Positions 38,048 through 49,510 of a stretch of DNA of 64,000 nt are shown in pieces (the stretch's first letter is position 1; each line of letters begins with the position of its first letter). Position numbers and translations under genes: made by a program. Origin of the DNA: Agelaius tricolor (taxonomy: Eukaryota; Chordata; Aves; Passeriformes; Icteridae); assembly GCA_023055355.1 (NCBI GenBank), contig JALJCS010000004.1, positions 33,231,744 through 33,295,743 on the forward strand. The letters run 5' to 3'. Below the pieces are notes generated by a model that saw only the letters and a program-made list of their open reading frames with translations, had not been told where the DNA came from and did no database searches.

Positions 38048-38169
38048 AGAAAGAAGGAAAGAAAGAAGAAGTAGAGAAAAAAAGAAAGAAGAAGTCGAAA
38101 AGAAAGAAAGAAGTAGAAAAGAAAGAAAGAAGAAGACAATGAAAGAGAAAAAAAGAAAGAGAGAGAGAT
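38048..38169. repeat. Purine-only tract, GAAA/GAAGAA type
   Basis: About 120 bases almost entirely A and G on the plus strand, with GAAAGAAAGAAG repeats broken by a few pyrimidines (GTAG, GTCG, GACAAT) and ending in (GA)n. The polypurine character makes it a simple-repeat region. The 70-codon minus-strand frame across it is just the complementary TTC/TTTC repeat. Confidence 0.95.
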
Positions 38170-39294
38170 GTGTCTAGAGGACTTCAAATGTCTGGGAGAC
38201 TGAGAAAAAGGGAGTGAGTAAGGTTTTTCTCTCAGGGAACAAGATAAATTTTAAAGGAGGAATGTTTTGTCCAAGGGGACAGGAAGCATGCTTTAGGTTT
38301 TGCATAGCATTTTGCCCAGAACTTAGAGTATCTCCCACAAAGTCCTGGATATTTCTAAAATCTGAGAGTTCCGTTTGTTCTCTGGGCTTATCTAAACTTT
38401 GAACTTTGCTCAGGCTAATCACTAGGGCGCCACTTGCAGGTTACGCCTCATAGGTATCGTTCCATGAGCAGCTGGTGTGTGACTACGAAACCTTTGCCCT
38501 GATACACCAAAATTCTATCACACTGAGTGACAGAAAGTCTGAGAGTTCAAAATGTCATCCCCAGTCAACGATACAAGCAGCAGCTCTCAAGATACTGAGG
38601 TGCTTAAAGTAACTGTGGATGTAAGACCAGAAGCCAGATGTTGTGCTTTGAATTATAATTTCATACAGAAAGTGCTCATGCCAAGCCATATATTATTCAT
38701 AATTTGAAATATTTTTTTACAAATTTGTGCGGTTAATTTTTTTTCTGTCTTTCAAAGGAAGCCTGCAAGGCTCATCTTTATATCTGAAAATGTACCAAAA
38801 GCTTGTGAAGGAAATCCCCGTCTTCAGGCAATATAGTGTTGTCTTCTCTCCCATTTTCCACAGTGGTTCAGTCTTTTCTCTTTGATGTGGTCTCTGGCAC
38901 CTGAAAAGCAAGTAAGCTGATTTCAGCTCTTATGTGCCAGCATTTCAATTCGTCCAGCCACCATCTTAGTATCTACAGCTGAAAGCTGGGGCTGGGGAAC
39001 AGGGAGAGGAGTGTGAGGGACATCCTGAATTACATTCCTGCACATCCTGACTTCCAATTCTGAAACCAACAACACAGCAGTTAACCAGAAATCTTTACCA
39101 CCAGAGTCAAGTAACATCCAAAAAACTAGGATTTACGCACATGTCAGAGACTGATTGCAGCTTGTCAGACACTCCAGGCTAAGTGATTTTAGAGCAATTT
39201 CTTCAATTACCAGTCTTTTTGTTTGTGTGGACCACCATGAGGAGACATTCAGAAATTTCACGACTCCAGTAAGGACTTGGCAAACTATACACAC

Positions 39295-39297
<3 letters not shown>

Positions 39298-39347
<50 letters not shown>

Positions 39348-39365
39348 GCATATATATACATACTT
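39298..39365. repeat. (AT)22 microsatellite with degenerate right flank
   Basis: Perfect AT dinucleotides from 39298 to 39341, followed by GTATATGCATATATATACATA. The motif CAAACTATACA occurs on both sides of the repeat (39281-39292 and 39366-39376), suggesting slippage or a small duplication. Confidence 0.97.
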
Positions 39366-40426
39366 GCAAACTATACATATATGAGCAGGCACACACATGC
39401 ACAAGAGAAAAAGGACTATAATGCCTGAAATTTCCTACTTTATTGACTGAATTACCTTTTTCAGACTGGTTAAGCAGACGCTGGGGTGGTTAGTGATTAT
39501 CATTTTTCTGCAGTGTTAGGGTACTTGACATTTTCATTCCCCAGTGACTTCAGTTAAAAACAAATAGGTCTACCTGCAGTCCACATCTGATTGCCAGATG
39601 GTCTTTTTGCCTATGAAGCTCCCATCTCCAAGTGAATTCAAATGACCTCACACATACATCTTCAAACATTGCTATCTGACCACAAAAATGTATGGAAAAC
39701 ACAACATCTGTACATGTCCACATCTTAAATCCCTGTTGTTTTACAAAATACATTGCTTGTCACCTCAAAGTCTAAAGCCTGTTAATGATCTTCAGGAGGA
39801 GATGTAAATGGTAGCCTATGAATTTAGTGGTTGTTTGTTGTATTAAACTGTTTAATTTCAACCAAAGGTCAAAAGATAGAAAACTATTCATACGGGTCCA
39901 CTGAAGCAAACAAATATATCCCCATTAAGTACTTCAAATGGTCCCCAATGCACAGCAGTGTGTCACTGTGTGTCTCCACACTGTGTGTATTATTATGCAG
40001 CTGGTGTGTCCAAACAGTTCAAATAAACTTGAGATATTATGAAACCATCACTAAAAGTTGAGAGCTGTTTTTACCTGTGTAACAAAGGTTTATCGAGCCA
40101 CACAACCTGTAGGATTCAGATTGGGTCAAGGGGATTCCTCGTCATATCAACATCATTGTACATATAAACCCAACAAGAGGGTAAACACGGGTCCACTCAA
40201 ATGACTGGATGAAAAAACAGATGGAATATCACAAACATTTTCCAAACTGCAACAGACTTCTAGGCCAATTAAATATGGTTAGCTTTGAATAGGAGAGGAA
40301 ATAGTTTTCTTTGCTGTTAAATGTCAAAAAAAATATTTCCTTGGGGCATAAAAACCCAGTTCATTTTTGGAAACTTGCTAAAATTAATCAACCCTGTGTG
40401 AACTTTTAACCAAAACAAAACAACAC

Positions 40427-40443
40427 AAAAAAAAAAAAAAAAA
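40427..40443. repeat. Poly-A run (17 A)
   Basis: A homopolymer preceded by A-rich CAAAACAAAACAACAC. No retroposed body is recognised to its left. Confidence 0.9.
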
Positions 40444-40813
40444 TAGAAATATATAGGGGAATATCAGAAAACGGAAGTGGGACAAAAGAGATTTTGGTTA
40501 TGTGGTGCTTAAATTAGTAAGAGCTTTTTCACAAGATGACTTAACTTTTCAGTATGGAAAAACATTTGTATTTTTTGCTTAGCAGAATATGAAGTAGAGG
40601 GTAAATAGGGTTGTTTTATTATTACTACCTTCTTTTAAGCTTAAATACAGTCATGAAAAGCCAGGCTGAGATATCTTTTCATGATGTAGCCAGTGTGCAG
40701 CATTTACATTTTCTTTTTTTTTTGGTTAAGTTTTTTTATTTGCTTGTTTACAAAGCAAACTTATATTTTGGCACCTGAAAACTGCCAAAATGTTGTTTTT
40801 TCCCTTCTGTGAA

Positions 40814-40863
40814 ATTCATTAAGATGACCAAGGAGAAAATTCATTAAGGTTATCAAGGAGAAA
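40814..40863. repeat. 25-bp tandem duplication
   Basis: Two adjacent 25-bp units, ATTCATTAAGATGACCAAGG... and ATTCATTAAGGTTATCAAGG..., differ at three positions. It is a small local duplication old enough to have diverged. Confidence 0.93.
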
Positions 40864-43800
40864 ATGCCAGTTTAAATTGTTTGTCCCTTCTACTCTAGTG
40901 GGACTTCATTTTAAAAGGGAAGAAATCACATTTGAAATGCTCCAAATAGCAAACCACCCCAAAGTTCAGGCATCCCAAGTTTCCAGCATTGATACATATT
41001 TAGCTCCTTTGAAGGGAGAGCCTTCATCACACAGCAAAGTCAATAGTGGCCGTCAGGACATAAAGAAAACATTGGAGAAATTCAGTTAATCTATCCTAGT
41101 AGACGAGGTCATGACAGGACCACGTGCATAAATAGCAGAGGTATTATTTTCAGATGTAGATGTTCTAAACAGGAATGGACCAGCTGGGAAACAGTTTCCT
41201 TCCAAGTCCCCTGAATAAATGGCAGGTTTTGGCTAGGGAGAGTGTAAGCTGGGATGTCATCCTTTCCTATCACTGTCAGCTCAAGGGAAAGTGGGAGCAA
41301 ACCTCAGACCGAAGACACAAAGAAAATCTCTTCTACTCTACCTGAGGGGCAGTAGTGCAGAATGGCAGAAAGAAATGAGAGAAACTGGCTTTGTACTTGC
41401 ATTTGTTTTCATTCTTACTCACTTTTCTGCCCTGAAGAAGACATATTGAATATTCAACCTGCAGTTTGCAGGGTGGCTTTGTGATACTGAACTTAGATGA
41501 GCTCCTTCAGCCTTGCAAATGAGAACTGCCCATTTGCCCTGCAGTTTAAATCCTTGATAGTGTAGGGATTAACCACTTACTCTCTAAGTAATAAATGCAG
41601 TCAGACTAATGTCCCAGAGGGTTTTTCAGTCATTCTGTGTCATCTGACATTTAAAAGTGTTTGGGCTTAAATTCCCTTTATATTCTGGACTTGTAGCAGC
41701 AACCCACAACCAAAGCATTTCCATTCCCTTGAAGCTGCTATTGCAAACACTTTTTGCACTGCTTGTCAGATGTGAAAAGAGGATGATATAATTGAGCCTG
41801 CTTTAAAAAAAAATCAAACTGACATAATATTGCTAGTAACTTGACAGCTTTATGCAAAGCCTTCCCCTGAAAACCCAAGCTGATCACACTGTTGAAGACA
41901 AGCAAAGGTTAGGGAGAAGGTTTAGGCTCTAGGACTCCTAGACTCAGCCTTTCAGAGGTTCGGTCATATTTAGCTTGCCCTTTGACATGACCCAGGCTTA
42001 AACAATAGCTTTGTGGATATGCTAAATGGCCACATCTTGCCAGTTGCTGCCAAATTAATGAGCCCATGTCATTTTTAGTTTACAGTTCAGTCATAAAGCA
42101 GCCAAGTGGAAAATGAGGCAGGGACCGTTAAGGAGTGTCACGCAAATTTTCAAAGGGTATAGTCCCTAATTCCTCACTGCCCCTTTCAGAAGTCTCTAAT
42201 CATTGTTCACTTTCCTCCCCTTGATTTCTTCAGATCCTCTAAAGATCCCCCTCACCAGGCAAAAGAGGCTGGTCAGAGAAACTAGGTACTGGTGACTCCA
42301 TGCAGAAGAGTTGAGGAGGAGTAAAATGCAACCTGCACTCATGATTTGCACAAAAATTTAAGCAATCTGAGTGGTCACCTGAATTCCCCAGCTCCCACTG
42401 GGGGTATACATGCATGAGTGTTGCATAGTTATGCAGAGCATAAGTGTCTAATAGCTTGAAGGGACAGAAGAAAAAGGAAGCTTCCACGTTAAAAGGGAAT
42501 ATTTTAAATGGAATACTGTCCAAAAAAATGCTTGGAGAAAAGAAAAAAACATAATTTTCTAGTGTCTTACATTATTTACAGGCAGGAAAACTTAAATCAA
42601 TGAAACCTAGCATCCCATCTGCTCTTCTAGAACTCTTTTCTTCATCTGTGGCTTAATCAAAAACCCAAAACTCAGTTCAGAGTTGCAAAGCTTTCTGCTT
42701 CAATCCTACAAGGTTGCATATGTTGTACGAGTGGTTTTACATGGTTTCAACCTGAAACCACACAAATCTTGTAGGCTTTCCAGTGTGACTTTGGAATTTT
42801 GAGCAGCGCTTCCCTGTCTCATTCAGCTCCCACCTGTGGTTTACCTCCTTGTGACAGCTGTAACTGGCATATTTCCTCATTCTTAATCCATCTTCTTCCG
42901 TATCTTCTGTCCCTGTTTCTCACCAGCTGTGGACCTCATTCTTCTATTCCACAGCCTGGGCTTTTACCATGGAAATGTCTCAGCTTCTCAAAGCTCAACT
43001 ATTGGATTTTCTTATGTGTGGCCTTGCCTGGATGCACAGGATTCTCTCCTTTGCAATTGTCCAGGATCAACGTTCACATTATCCCCAGGCTGCCTCCATG
43101 GTTCCTTATTCAACTCAAATTTGTCCTTGTTGTTTTTAAATCCTGCCTCAGACATGCCTCAGGCTCTCTCATACAATTTGTCTCCCTCTGTTCCTCTTCT
43201 TGCTCTTCCTGATTGTCTAGCACTTGGTTTCCTGTGTCCCTCCAGGAGCTATGTGTATTCCTTGAAATTTTTACTAGGACTATTCAATTGAACAAAAAAT
43301 TGTTTTGTTTCATGCTGCATTCACACCCTTTTGGCTAGAGTATAGAGGGTGAATTTGCTAGCAGGAGTATTTGCAGACACAGCAAATTTGAAGAATATAG
43401 GTCAGAATATTCTTGGAATATGAATACAAGTATTTCCAAAGGAAGTCAGTTCTAGGAGGTATGTTCTTCCAATTGGGAAGCAGAGTGATTGTCACATGAC
43501 CTCTGTGCCCATCTGAAATTTGAAACACATTTCACATTTTAAAGACAGAATTTTCTCACGGAACCTCTTGCAAACCATTTACAGACCCTTGGTTAGATTG
43601 TGGTGCTGCACCACATGCCCTAAATAGAGAGCAGTTCAAGACCACACAGGAAGAGCCAAAGAGATTGAGCCTGTCTAAGAAATAATTCTTCCCCAGGGTT
43701 GCTCCCCTCTGTGTGTGGAGGTGAACAGTTGATATTAGCTGGTAGGAACCAAAATATTTAGAAACACAGAAATCAGTCCTTAGAGTACCCCTAGTTGTCT

Positions 43801-44639
43801 TGGGGTACATTTCAGGTCATCCTTCTCAACCCAAGCAATTGTCTCCCAAAAGCAGGTATGGGCCTGTTCTCCTGCTCCCGCCAGAAACCTATTCCAGCAC
43901 CACACCCATCTTAATTTAAGGAAATCTCTTCCAGTTCCCGGCCTAGCCTTGTAACTAGCTGTTTCAGACACCCGTGTGTTTCTGATAAGAACACCATTAA
44001 GCTGTCATTATGCTATTTTTTCCTTCTTAAATACCAGCCTGTGTGGTTGCTTAAGCAGCATACAGAGCCTGTCTCAGACCCTGTCATTGGACTAAATTCT
44101 GTTGAGCAATTTTAGTTTTCACTTGTAAGATCAGCTCTTGATCCCCTAAATGTGTTCCAGGTCAGCTCTTCTTGGCATCTGTTTCTATTTGAATCCTTCT
44201 TTCTGAAACATGGGTGCTCAGATAGGCACATTTCATTTCAAGGGTCTCACAGGTATCTGAGAGATTAGCATCAGTCCCTTTTGATCTAGTGAAAATGCCT
44301 CTTTTGGCATATGCTGTAACCACACTTGACTTATTCATTGTTATATCATGACCATATCTATTTTGTATTCCTGTTATTTTCAAACAAAAATCTTAATTTT
44401 TATAGCAAAATCCATGCCACCCAGAAATAAATGCATGATCTTAAAATTTGTGCTAATGACTGTTATCCTATTTCTATTACTTCAAACCCAATGTAATTCA
44501 GGTGTTCATGTAATAAATTCTGGCTTACTGCCATACTCCCTCCTTTTGTGCTGATAACAAATGTCTTCAAAACATTTCTATGCTATCTACAAAGTGACTT
44601 TCCCTACCATTAATCAAATCCTTAAAAAATTTTAGTTCT

Positions 44640-45120
44640 AGATTAATCTTTTAAAAGCTCTTTCAGTAACCCTTAGCTAATGAGATGCTCCTTTATTTGT
44701 CTTGTTGATCCTCCACAAGTTCCAATATCTTCTTTATATGAACTGCTAATTTCTTGAGTAAGACCATATGAAATGTTTTACTGAAGCTGAGATAAGAGAG
44801 ATCATTCTTATTTCCTTTTTTAACAATGTAGTTAACAAGGAAAAAGTCATTATTTTAGTCTTGCTTGTTTCACCATTTTCTACCTCAAATCTTATTTTTC
44901 ACTGACTTTCATGCGTGTGACTATTGTCTTAGGACTGGCATACTGCTGAGGTCAGACCAAAAGGACTAGTTTTCCAGCTTGCCACTTTCCTATTTCCTAA
45001 AACAATATGTACAACATTTACTGTCCTCTAAAGAAATGCTACTAGATTTGATTTAACTCAATTATTCAGGATCCCATCACTACAAATTACAGTCTCATCT
45101 TTCAGTTCATTAAGGACACA
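44640..45120 (-). mobile_element. Probable ancient CR1/L3-like LINE remnant, reverse-transcriptase region
   Basis: Plus-strand phrases follow the antisense order of old CR1 elements. GCTAATTTCTTGAGTAAGACCATATGAAATGTTTTACTGAAGC (44743-44787) corresponds to TAGTTTGTTTATGAGAA.GTCATG.GAGAC.GTATCAAAAGCCTTACTAAAGTC. GCTGAGGTCAGACCAAAAGGACTAGTTTTCC corresponds to GAAGTTAGGCTGACTGGCCTATAGTTCC. The segment ATTTGATTTAACTCAATTATTCAGGATCCCATCAC lies in the more 5' part. Similarity is low and no frame survives, so only a profile search would confirm it. If correct, it covers the central reverse-transcriptase domain. Confidence 0.5.
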
Positions 45121-46011
45121 GGAAAAAGTTATCCCTTCCTGAACACATTGTGCTCTCTATATCATGCTCCTTCTCAGAGATTGCAAAGGTCTATGCCCAT
45201 TCCCTCATTCCTAATTGTCTGCCCTGTTCCCCTGTCAAGAAAAATGTTCTAGAGAAACAGAGGGAAAACTCTTATTTTCTCAGACCCCATTCAGACTGTG
45301 TGGAGGATTCACACCCCTTACTCCTTAGCCATACATGGTCATCTTTTCTCTTCTTTGTCATATTCCTTCCTCCCCTTTCCCTTCCTTTTACATGGTCATT
45401 GACCTCAGCAATTTTTATCCACCCCTGTACTTCTGGTGCTGGTACTTGCTTTCTCACTGCCTCTTTAGAGCTTACACAGGACCTGACCACAGTGTGCCAA
45501 CCTCATTCCCCAAAACATGTCCCAATACCTGTGACCAGGCATTATCTCATCATCTTCCTGGTTTTTCCAACCCTTTCAGACACTCTGGTAAAGTAGAGCA
45601 TAACTCCTGCAAGCAGGTGCCCTTCAAAGAAGAAGACCTCTGCTGATTTAACCCCATTGTAAAACTGTGAAGACAATCACAATCTTCCTTCAATGGCTGC
45701 CTTCAAAAGATATGGGTGAGTAATGGACAAACTTGAGACAAATTAGATTGGCTGCATGAGCTATATCCTCAGAGAAGAGAGACAAAAAATTTGTATGAAT
45801 TAAACAATAGTTAAAGTTACTCACTCTGGTGTGAAAAAGGTCTTTTTCTTTCTCTTTACCTTTCTTTCTTCTTCTTTCTGGCTTCATTTTTCTTCTAGTT
45901 CCACATTTCTCCATCACAATTACTGTTCCCTGGATTTCCTTACAGCTGCTAGAAAGCACCTTAGAACACCATCTCAGATGCTTCATTCTGAAGTCGTAGA
46001 GGTGTAAAGCA

Positions 46012-46092
46012 CTGCTCTGCCACTTACTGCAAGATATCAGTCTAAAGTCACTACAGGAAAATGCTGGCACTTGTTTCAGTTAACCTCTCTGG
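46012..46092 (+). mobile_element. Possible MIR-type SINE fragment
   Basis: TGCTCTGCCACTTACT, then AAAGTCACT about 25 bases later, then TTAACCTCTCTG, occur in the same order as the 5' half of MIR (GGCTCTGCCACTTACTAGC...CAAGTCACTTAACCTCTCTG). An extra stretch of about 30 bases lies before the last block. This is weaker than the copy at 32870. Confidence 0.4.
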
Positions 46093-47840
46093 TGAGATGC
46101 AGGGAGTGGTGGTCTCACTTGAGTCCTTCACAGTAGTTATTTCTCCAGACCTATCATAGTCCATAGAGAGAAATGGTGACAAGGAAGATCGGACTTGGGC
46201 CGCTCAGAAAACAGACGAACTGGCTTTAGAAAGGTGTCCAGGACCAACAAAAGAGATAAAGGTACTGTGATAGTATCTACACCAAATAATTTTGATTTTA
46301 TTTAGCAGCAGGGAAATTTAGATCTGCTATTGAGGTACCAGCTTTCTGTGTACTGCCGCTGCTTTCGTGTCCTACAGAGAAACCCTCTCTCATCAGTGCC
46401 TTAACTTGTCAAAGGGGTGAGTACATGTTCTGTTGGCTCTTCCTGCACCACAGCAGAATGAGCAGCAGAGAGCTGTAACTCCTTAAACAGCTTGAGTTGC
46501 CAGAAGAGGAAAAGAAAAGCACAAACCCAAAAATACCACCAGGCCTATGTTACAAAATCCTTGGTGAAAGACTGACATTTGCTTCATTTGAAGCCAAAGA
46601 CCTCACTCCTACTGAAGACGTCATTCACAATACAGGCCTGTAACCCTGACCAAGCACTTCTTTCTGTGCAGCTGAATTTTTAGATTTACTCATATCCAAA
46701 AGGATGCAAATCTTGGTTTAGGCAGTTATAGATGAGGTATTTGAAAGGCAGATGTATTTCTAGTAGCAAAAGCTCATATACAAAGTAATGAAAAACTGTT
46801 TATTATATTCTAATCTCTCTTTTAGTGGGTATTTTATCCCTAACCCTCTGACCTTGAGCACTCTGCACAGCAGTTCTGAAGCAACCCCAATTAGTTACTT
46901 ACAGTGTAGACAGACATGGTCGAACGGCTTGGCATTTACAGACATTCAGCCATAACCTGAGCAGCTAGATTTGCTTTAATCCCATAAAAGGTAGCCAGGA
47001 ATATAAATGTGCCAGATTATCAACTGAGACAAACTAGCTCTGCATCACTGGGCTCAGTGATGCTGTGCAGATTGAATCCATTAAAGAATTTGTCCTCAAT
47101 ATATTCTAGAGAAGGAGTCTTTCATAAAAATAATCAATGCAAAACAATGTTGTCATTGGAAAGCCTGGAACAAATGCACCTTAGAATTACTCAAGTTCTT
47201 TGGTGTGATATTTAAATACCAGTGTTTGAATGACAGGGAACTACAGGACAAATAAACTGTTCCAAGTTGGATTTGGTAAGCGCTGGCTTTTTCTTTAAAG
47301 CACATTAGTCATAAAAGTTCAGTCAAAGGTCATATGTAAAATTATTAGCTCTTGTGCAGGGGTTTTCTCATTTGTGTTGGCTCCTCAAACACTTTGAAAG
47401 CTGTACTGAGCAAAACACTGAACAGCTGAAGATGGTTGTGCTGGAGGCAGGCTTTTTTCCATGCCTTCCTCACTGTGCATCCGCTTGCTATTGGAATCCC
47501 ACAAGAAACAAATTCCATTCTTACAATCATAGTTTTGGGAAAGCAGTTCTGCAAAAGGGAGGGAAAAATATTATGATGAAGCCTCCTTTTCCCAGCTTTC
47601 TTAGTATTAGAGACAATGGACCCCATGGTGTCTCATATAGTTAAACAAGGGAAGGGACACAGCAGTAATGAATAGCATTGTCATGCTAAAATAATGTTTC
47701 TAATGCTAGGATCCAAGTTGTGAAATGGTCACAGCCTTATGTATGCCCCTTGAATATATTGTGAAAAAGCCCCTAATTCCCTGCTTATTAATCCTATCAC
47801 TGAAAAAACATTCATTAATGAATTAAAACATGATTAAAGC

Positions 47841-47858
47841 AAAAAAAAAAAAAAAAAA
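47841..47858. repeat. Poly-A run (18 A) preceded by ATTAAA
   Basis: Eighteen A residues, with ATTAAA at 47833-47838 just upstream. This could be the tail of a plus-strand retroposed transcript or simply a homopolymer in AT-rich DNA. No parent gene is recognised. Confidence 0.85.
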
Positions 47859-49275
47859 TCAGTATGTGAGGCCCAATTGGTGGCCCTTACAAAACAAATA
47901 CCTTTGGCTCATATAGGTGTGAGCAGGTGCTGCAGGGGCCAGACAGCTCAGGGACCAGCAGGGCTTCTTCAACAGCATCCTGAGGCTCCCAGTGACCAAA
48001 GGATTCACAGCACTGGAAAGGTCTAGTGCAACCATGAAACTCAGAACTAGCTGGACTGCTTGTAAAGACCACAGAGACTGGAGGACCTTTTGAACACAGG
48101 GCAACCTGTGTAGTCTGGCAATTGAGTTATCTAGTTGAGTGCCTCACACATGAGTCTGGTTCAAATCAGGTACTCCAGCAATTACGTGGTGGCTGCAGCT
48201 TCCCATAGGGATATTGTTTTGTTCCTATGTACTTCCCTAAGAATGTGTTGTAAGATACAAAATTGTGTGGACACTTTAGTCTGACTGGGCAAACCTTGTG
48301 TTTTGTGTTCTCATTACTTTATCAGATAGATGGGCTGGAGCCTGACTTACTTTAAGTATAACAGGCACACTAGGAAAGACAAGCTATGGCAGGCATGTCC
48401 TTCCAGGCAGTGAAAGCAAAACAGCTAAATTCATCTTCCTGCCTCTGACACTATGGCTCTTCTGCTCTTTCCATTTTATTTTCATACCTCATATCCCAAG
48501 TAACCTTGAAATCAAATTCATGTTCACATGTGACAAATATATTTTATTGATCTTTCCTCTAGACTGGCCCAAGGCTGAACTGCTATTCATAAGCAATAGT
48601 GTCAGCACTCCAACAAATGGGAAAAGGCAACAAGTACATCTCAGCTTGAGCTCCCTCTCCCTCCTTCTACTCCACTGACAGTCAGCTTTCAGCTTCATTG
48701 ACCTCCTGAATGGCCTGCAGGTGTCTTTCAGAAGGAAGCTCAAGCTACCACCTTGAACATGGTTTAGGCATAGCAGCCTCTGTGAATTTATTCTGTACCA
48801 TGCTCTGCTTCTGTACTCAGTTACAAACATTGTTTGGCTCTAAATACAAAATAACTTGGAAGTTACTTTCATCATATTAATTTTATTTTGAATCATGTAG
48901 CTCTAGAATTGGATTTATGCCTTCTATACACCAATGTCTCTTGAAGTACAGCTGAAGCCAAAGCTACACTTCAAAGCCAAGTTAAAGGTGCAATTGAACG
49001 CATAAAAATGTGTGTTTTGCCTGTTTTCCCCAACCTTCCCAGCTTACTGTGATGACAATACTAGCACCCCAGTGGCAGGTCAGCATGCTGCCAAGCAGTA
49101 GTTCAGAGCAGATCTCCTCACCAGGTGGGAGTGGGGTTGTACCATCCAGTTACATCTGCAGCAAATCCTCCTCCCATCCTGGGCAGTGAGCTACATCTTC
49201 CTTCAGTCTTTTCAGTCTCTGGCTTAGACCTCTGGCTTGTCTTGTTATATTTTTTAACCTACTCTCTAGCCTGAT

Positions 49276-49338
49276 AATGAATGAATGAATGAATGAATGA
49301 ATGAATGAATGAATGAATGAATGAATGAATGAATGAAT
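49276..49338. repeat. (AATG)n microsatellite, about 16 units
   Basis: Perfect AATG units over 63 bases. The right end runs straight into the inverted repeat at 49335-49362. Confidence 0.98.
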
Positions 49339-49362
49339 TTTCCAATGAATATTGGAAAATTC
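49335..49362. repeat. Inverted repeat, 12-bp arms, 4-nt loop, abutting the AATG microsatellite
   Basis: GAATTTTCCAAT (49335-49346) pairs perfectly with ATTGGAAAATTC (49351-49362) around GAAT. The left arm begins inside the last AATG unit. Confidence 0.93.
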
Positions 49363-49464
49363 TCAGCAAGCTGCCTTATGTCATGATTTCACAAACTGCT
49401 GCTCAGTCTAACACAGAACTGGAAACTGGAAGTGAAACTGTTGGAGTAAGAGCCTGTAAGAAAT

Positions 49465-49510
49465 ACAGAGAGAAAGAGAGAGAGAGAGGGAGAGAGAGAG
49501 GAAAAGAGGA
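49465..49510. repeat. (AG)n-rich purine tract
   Basis: AG/GAGAGGG repeats about 46 bases long, ending in GGAAAAGAGGA. Confidence 0.93.

Larger units (their letters stand above)
38170..44639. other. Gene-free stretch with several simple repeats
   Basis: No supported gene. Simple and tandem repeats at 39298-39365, 40427-40443 and 40814-40863 are listed separately. The segment about 41990-42200 has little repeat character and could be conserved noncoding DNA, untested. Pyrimidine-rich plus-strand sequence at 42790-43290 produces two overlapping frames (137 and 120 codons) that I regard as chance. The part 44150-44640 might be a continuation of the old CR1 that follows, but I could not align it. 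Confidence 0.45.
45121..49275. other. Gene-free stretch
   Basis: No supported gene. A 148-codon plus-strand frame (45150-45596) is the longest here but lies in pyrimidine-rich sequence and resembles nothing known. A possible MIR fragment is at 46012-46092 and a poly-A run at 47841-47858, both listed separately. Confidence 0.5.

Noticed and set aside
39133..39421. Open frames on both strands of 88-89 codons
   Set aside because: They are produced by the AT microsatellite, giving alternating Ile-Tyr.
42799..43291. Overlapping plus-strand frames of 137 and 120 codons
   Set aside because: They lie in pyrimidine-rich sequence, overlap each other in different frames, and resemble no known protein.
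48160..48185. A tRNA B-box-like GGTTCAAATC sequence
   Set aside because: No cloverleaf can be drawn: the T-stem does not pair and no A-box or acceptor stem lies at the right distance.
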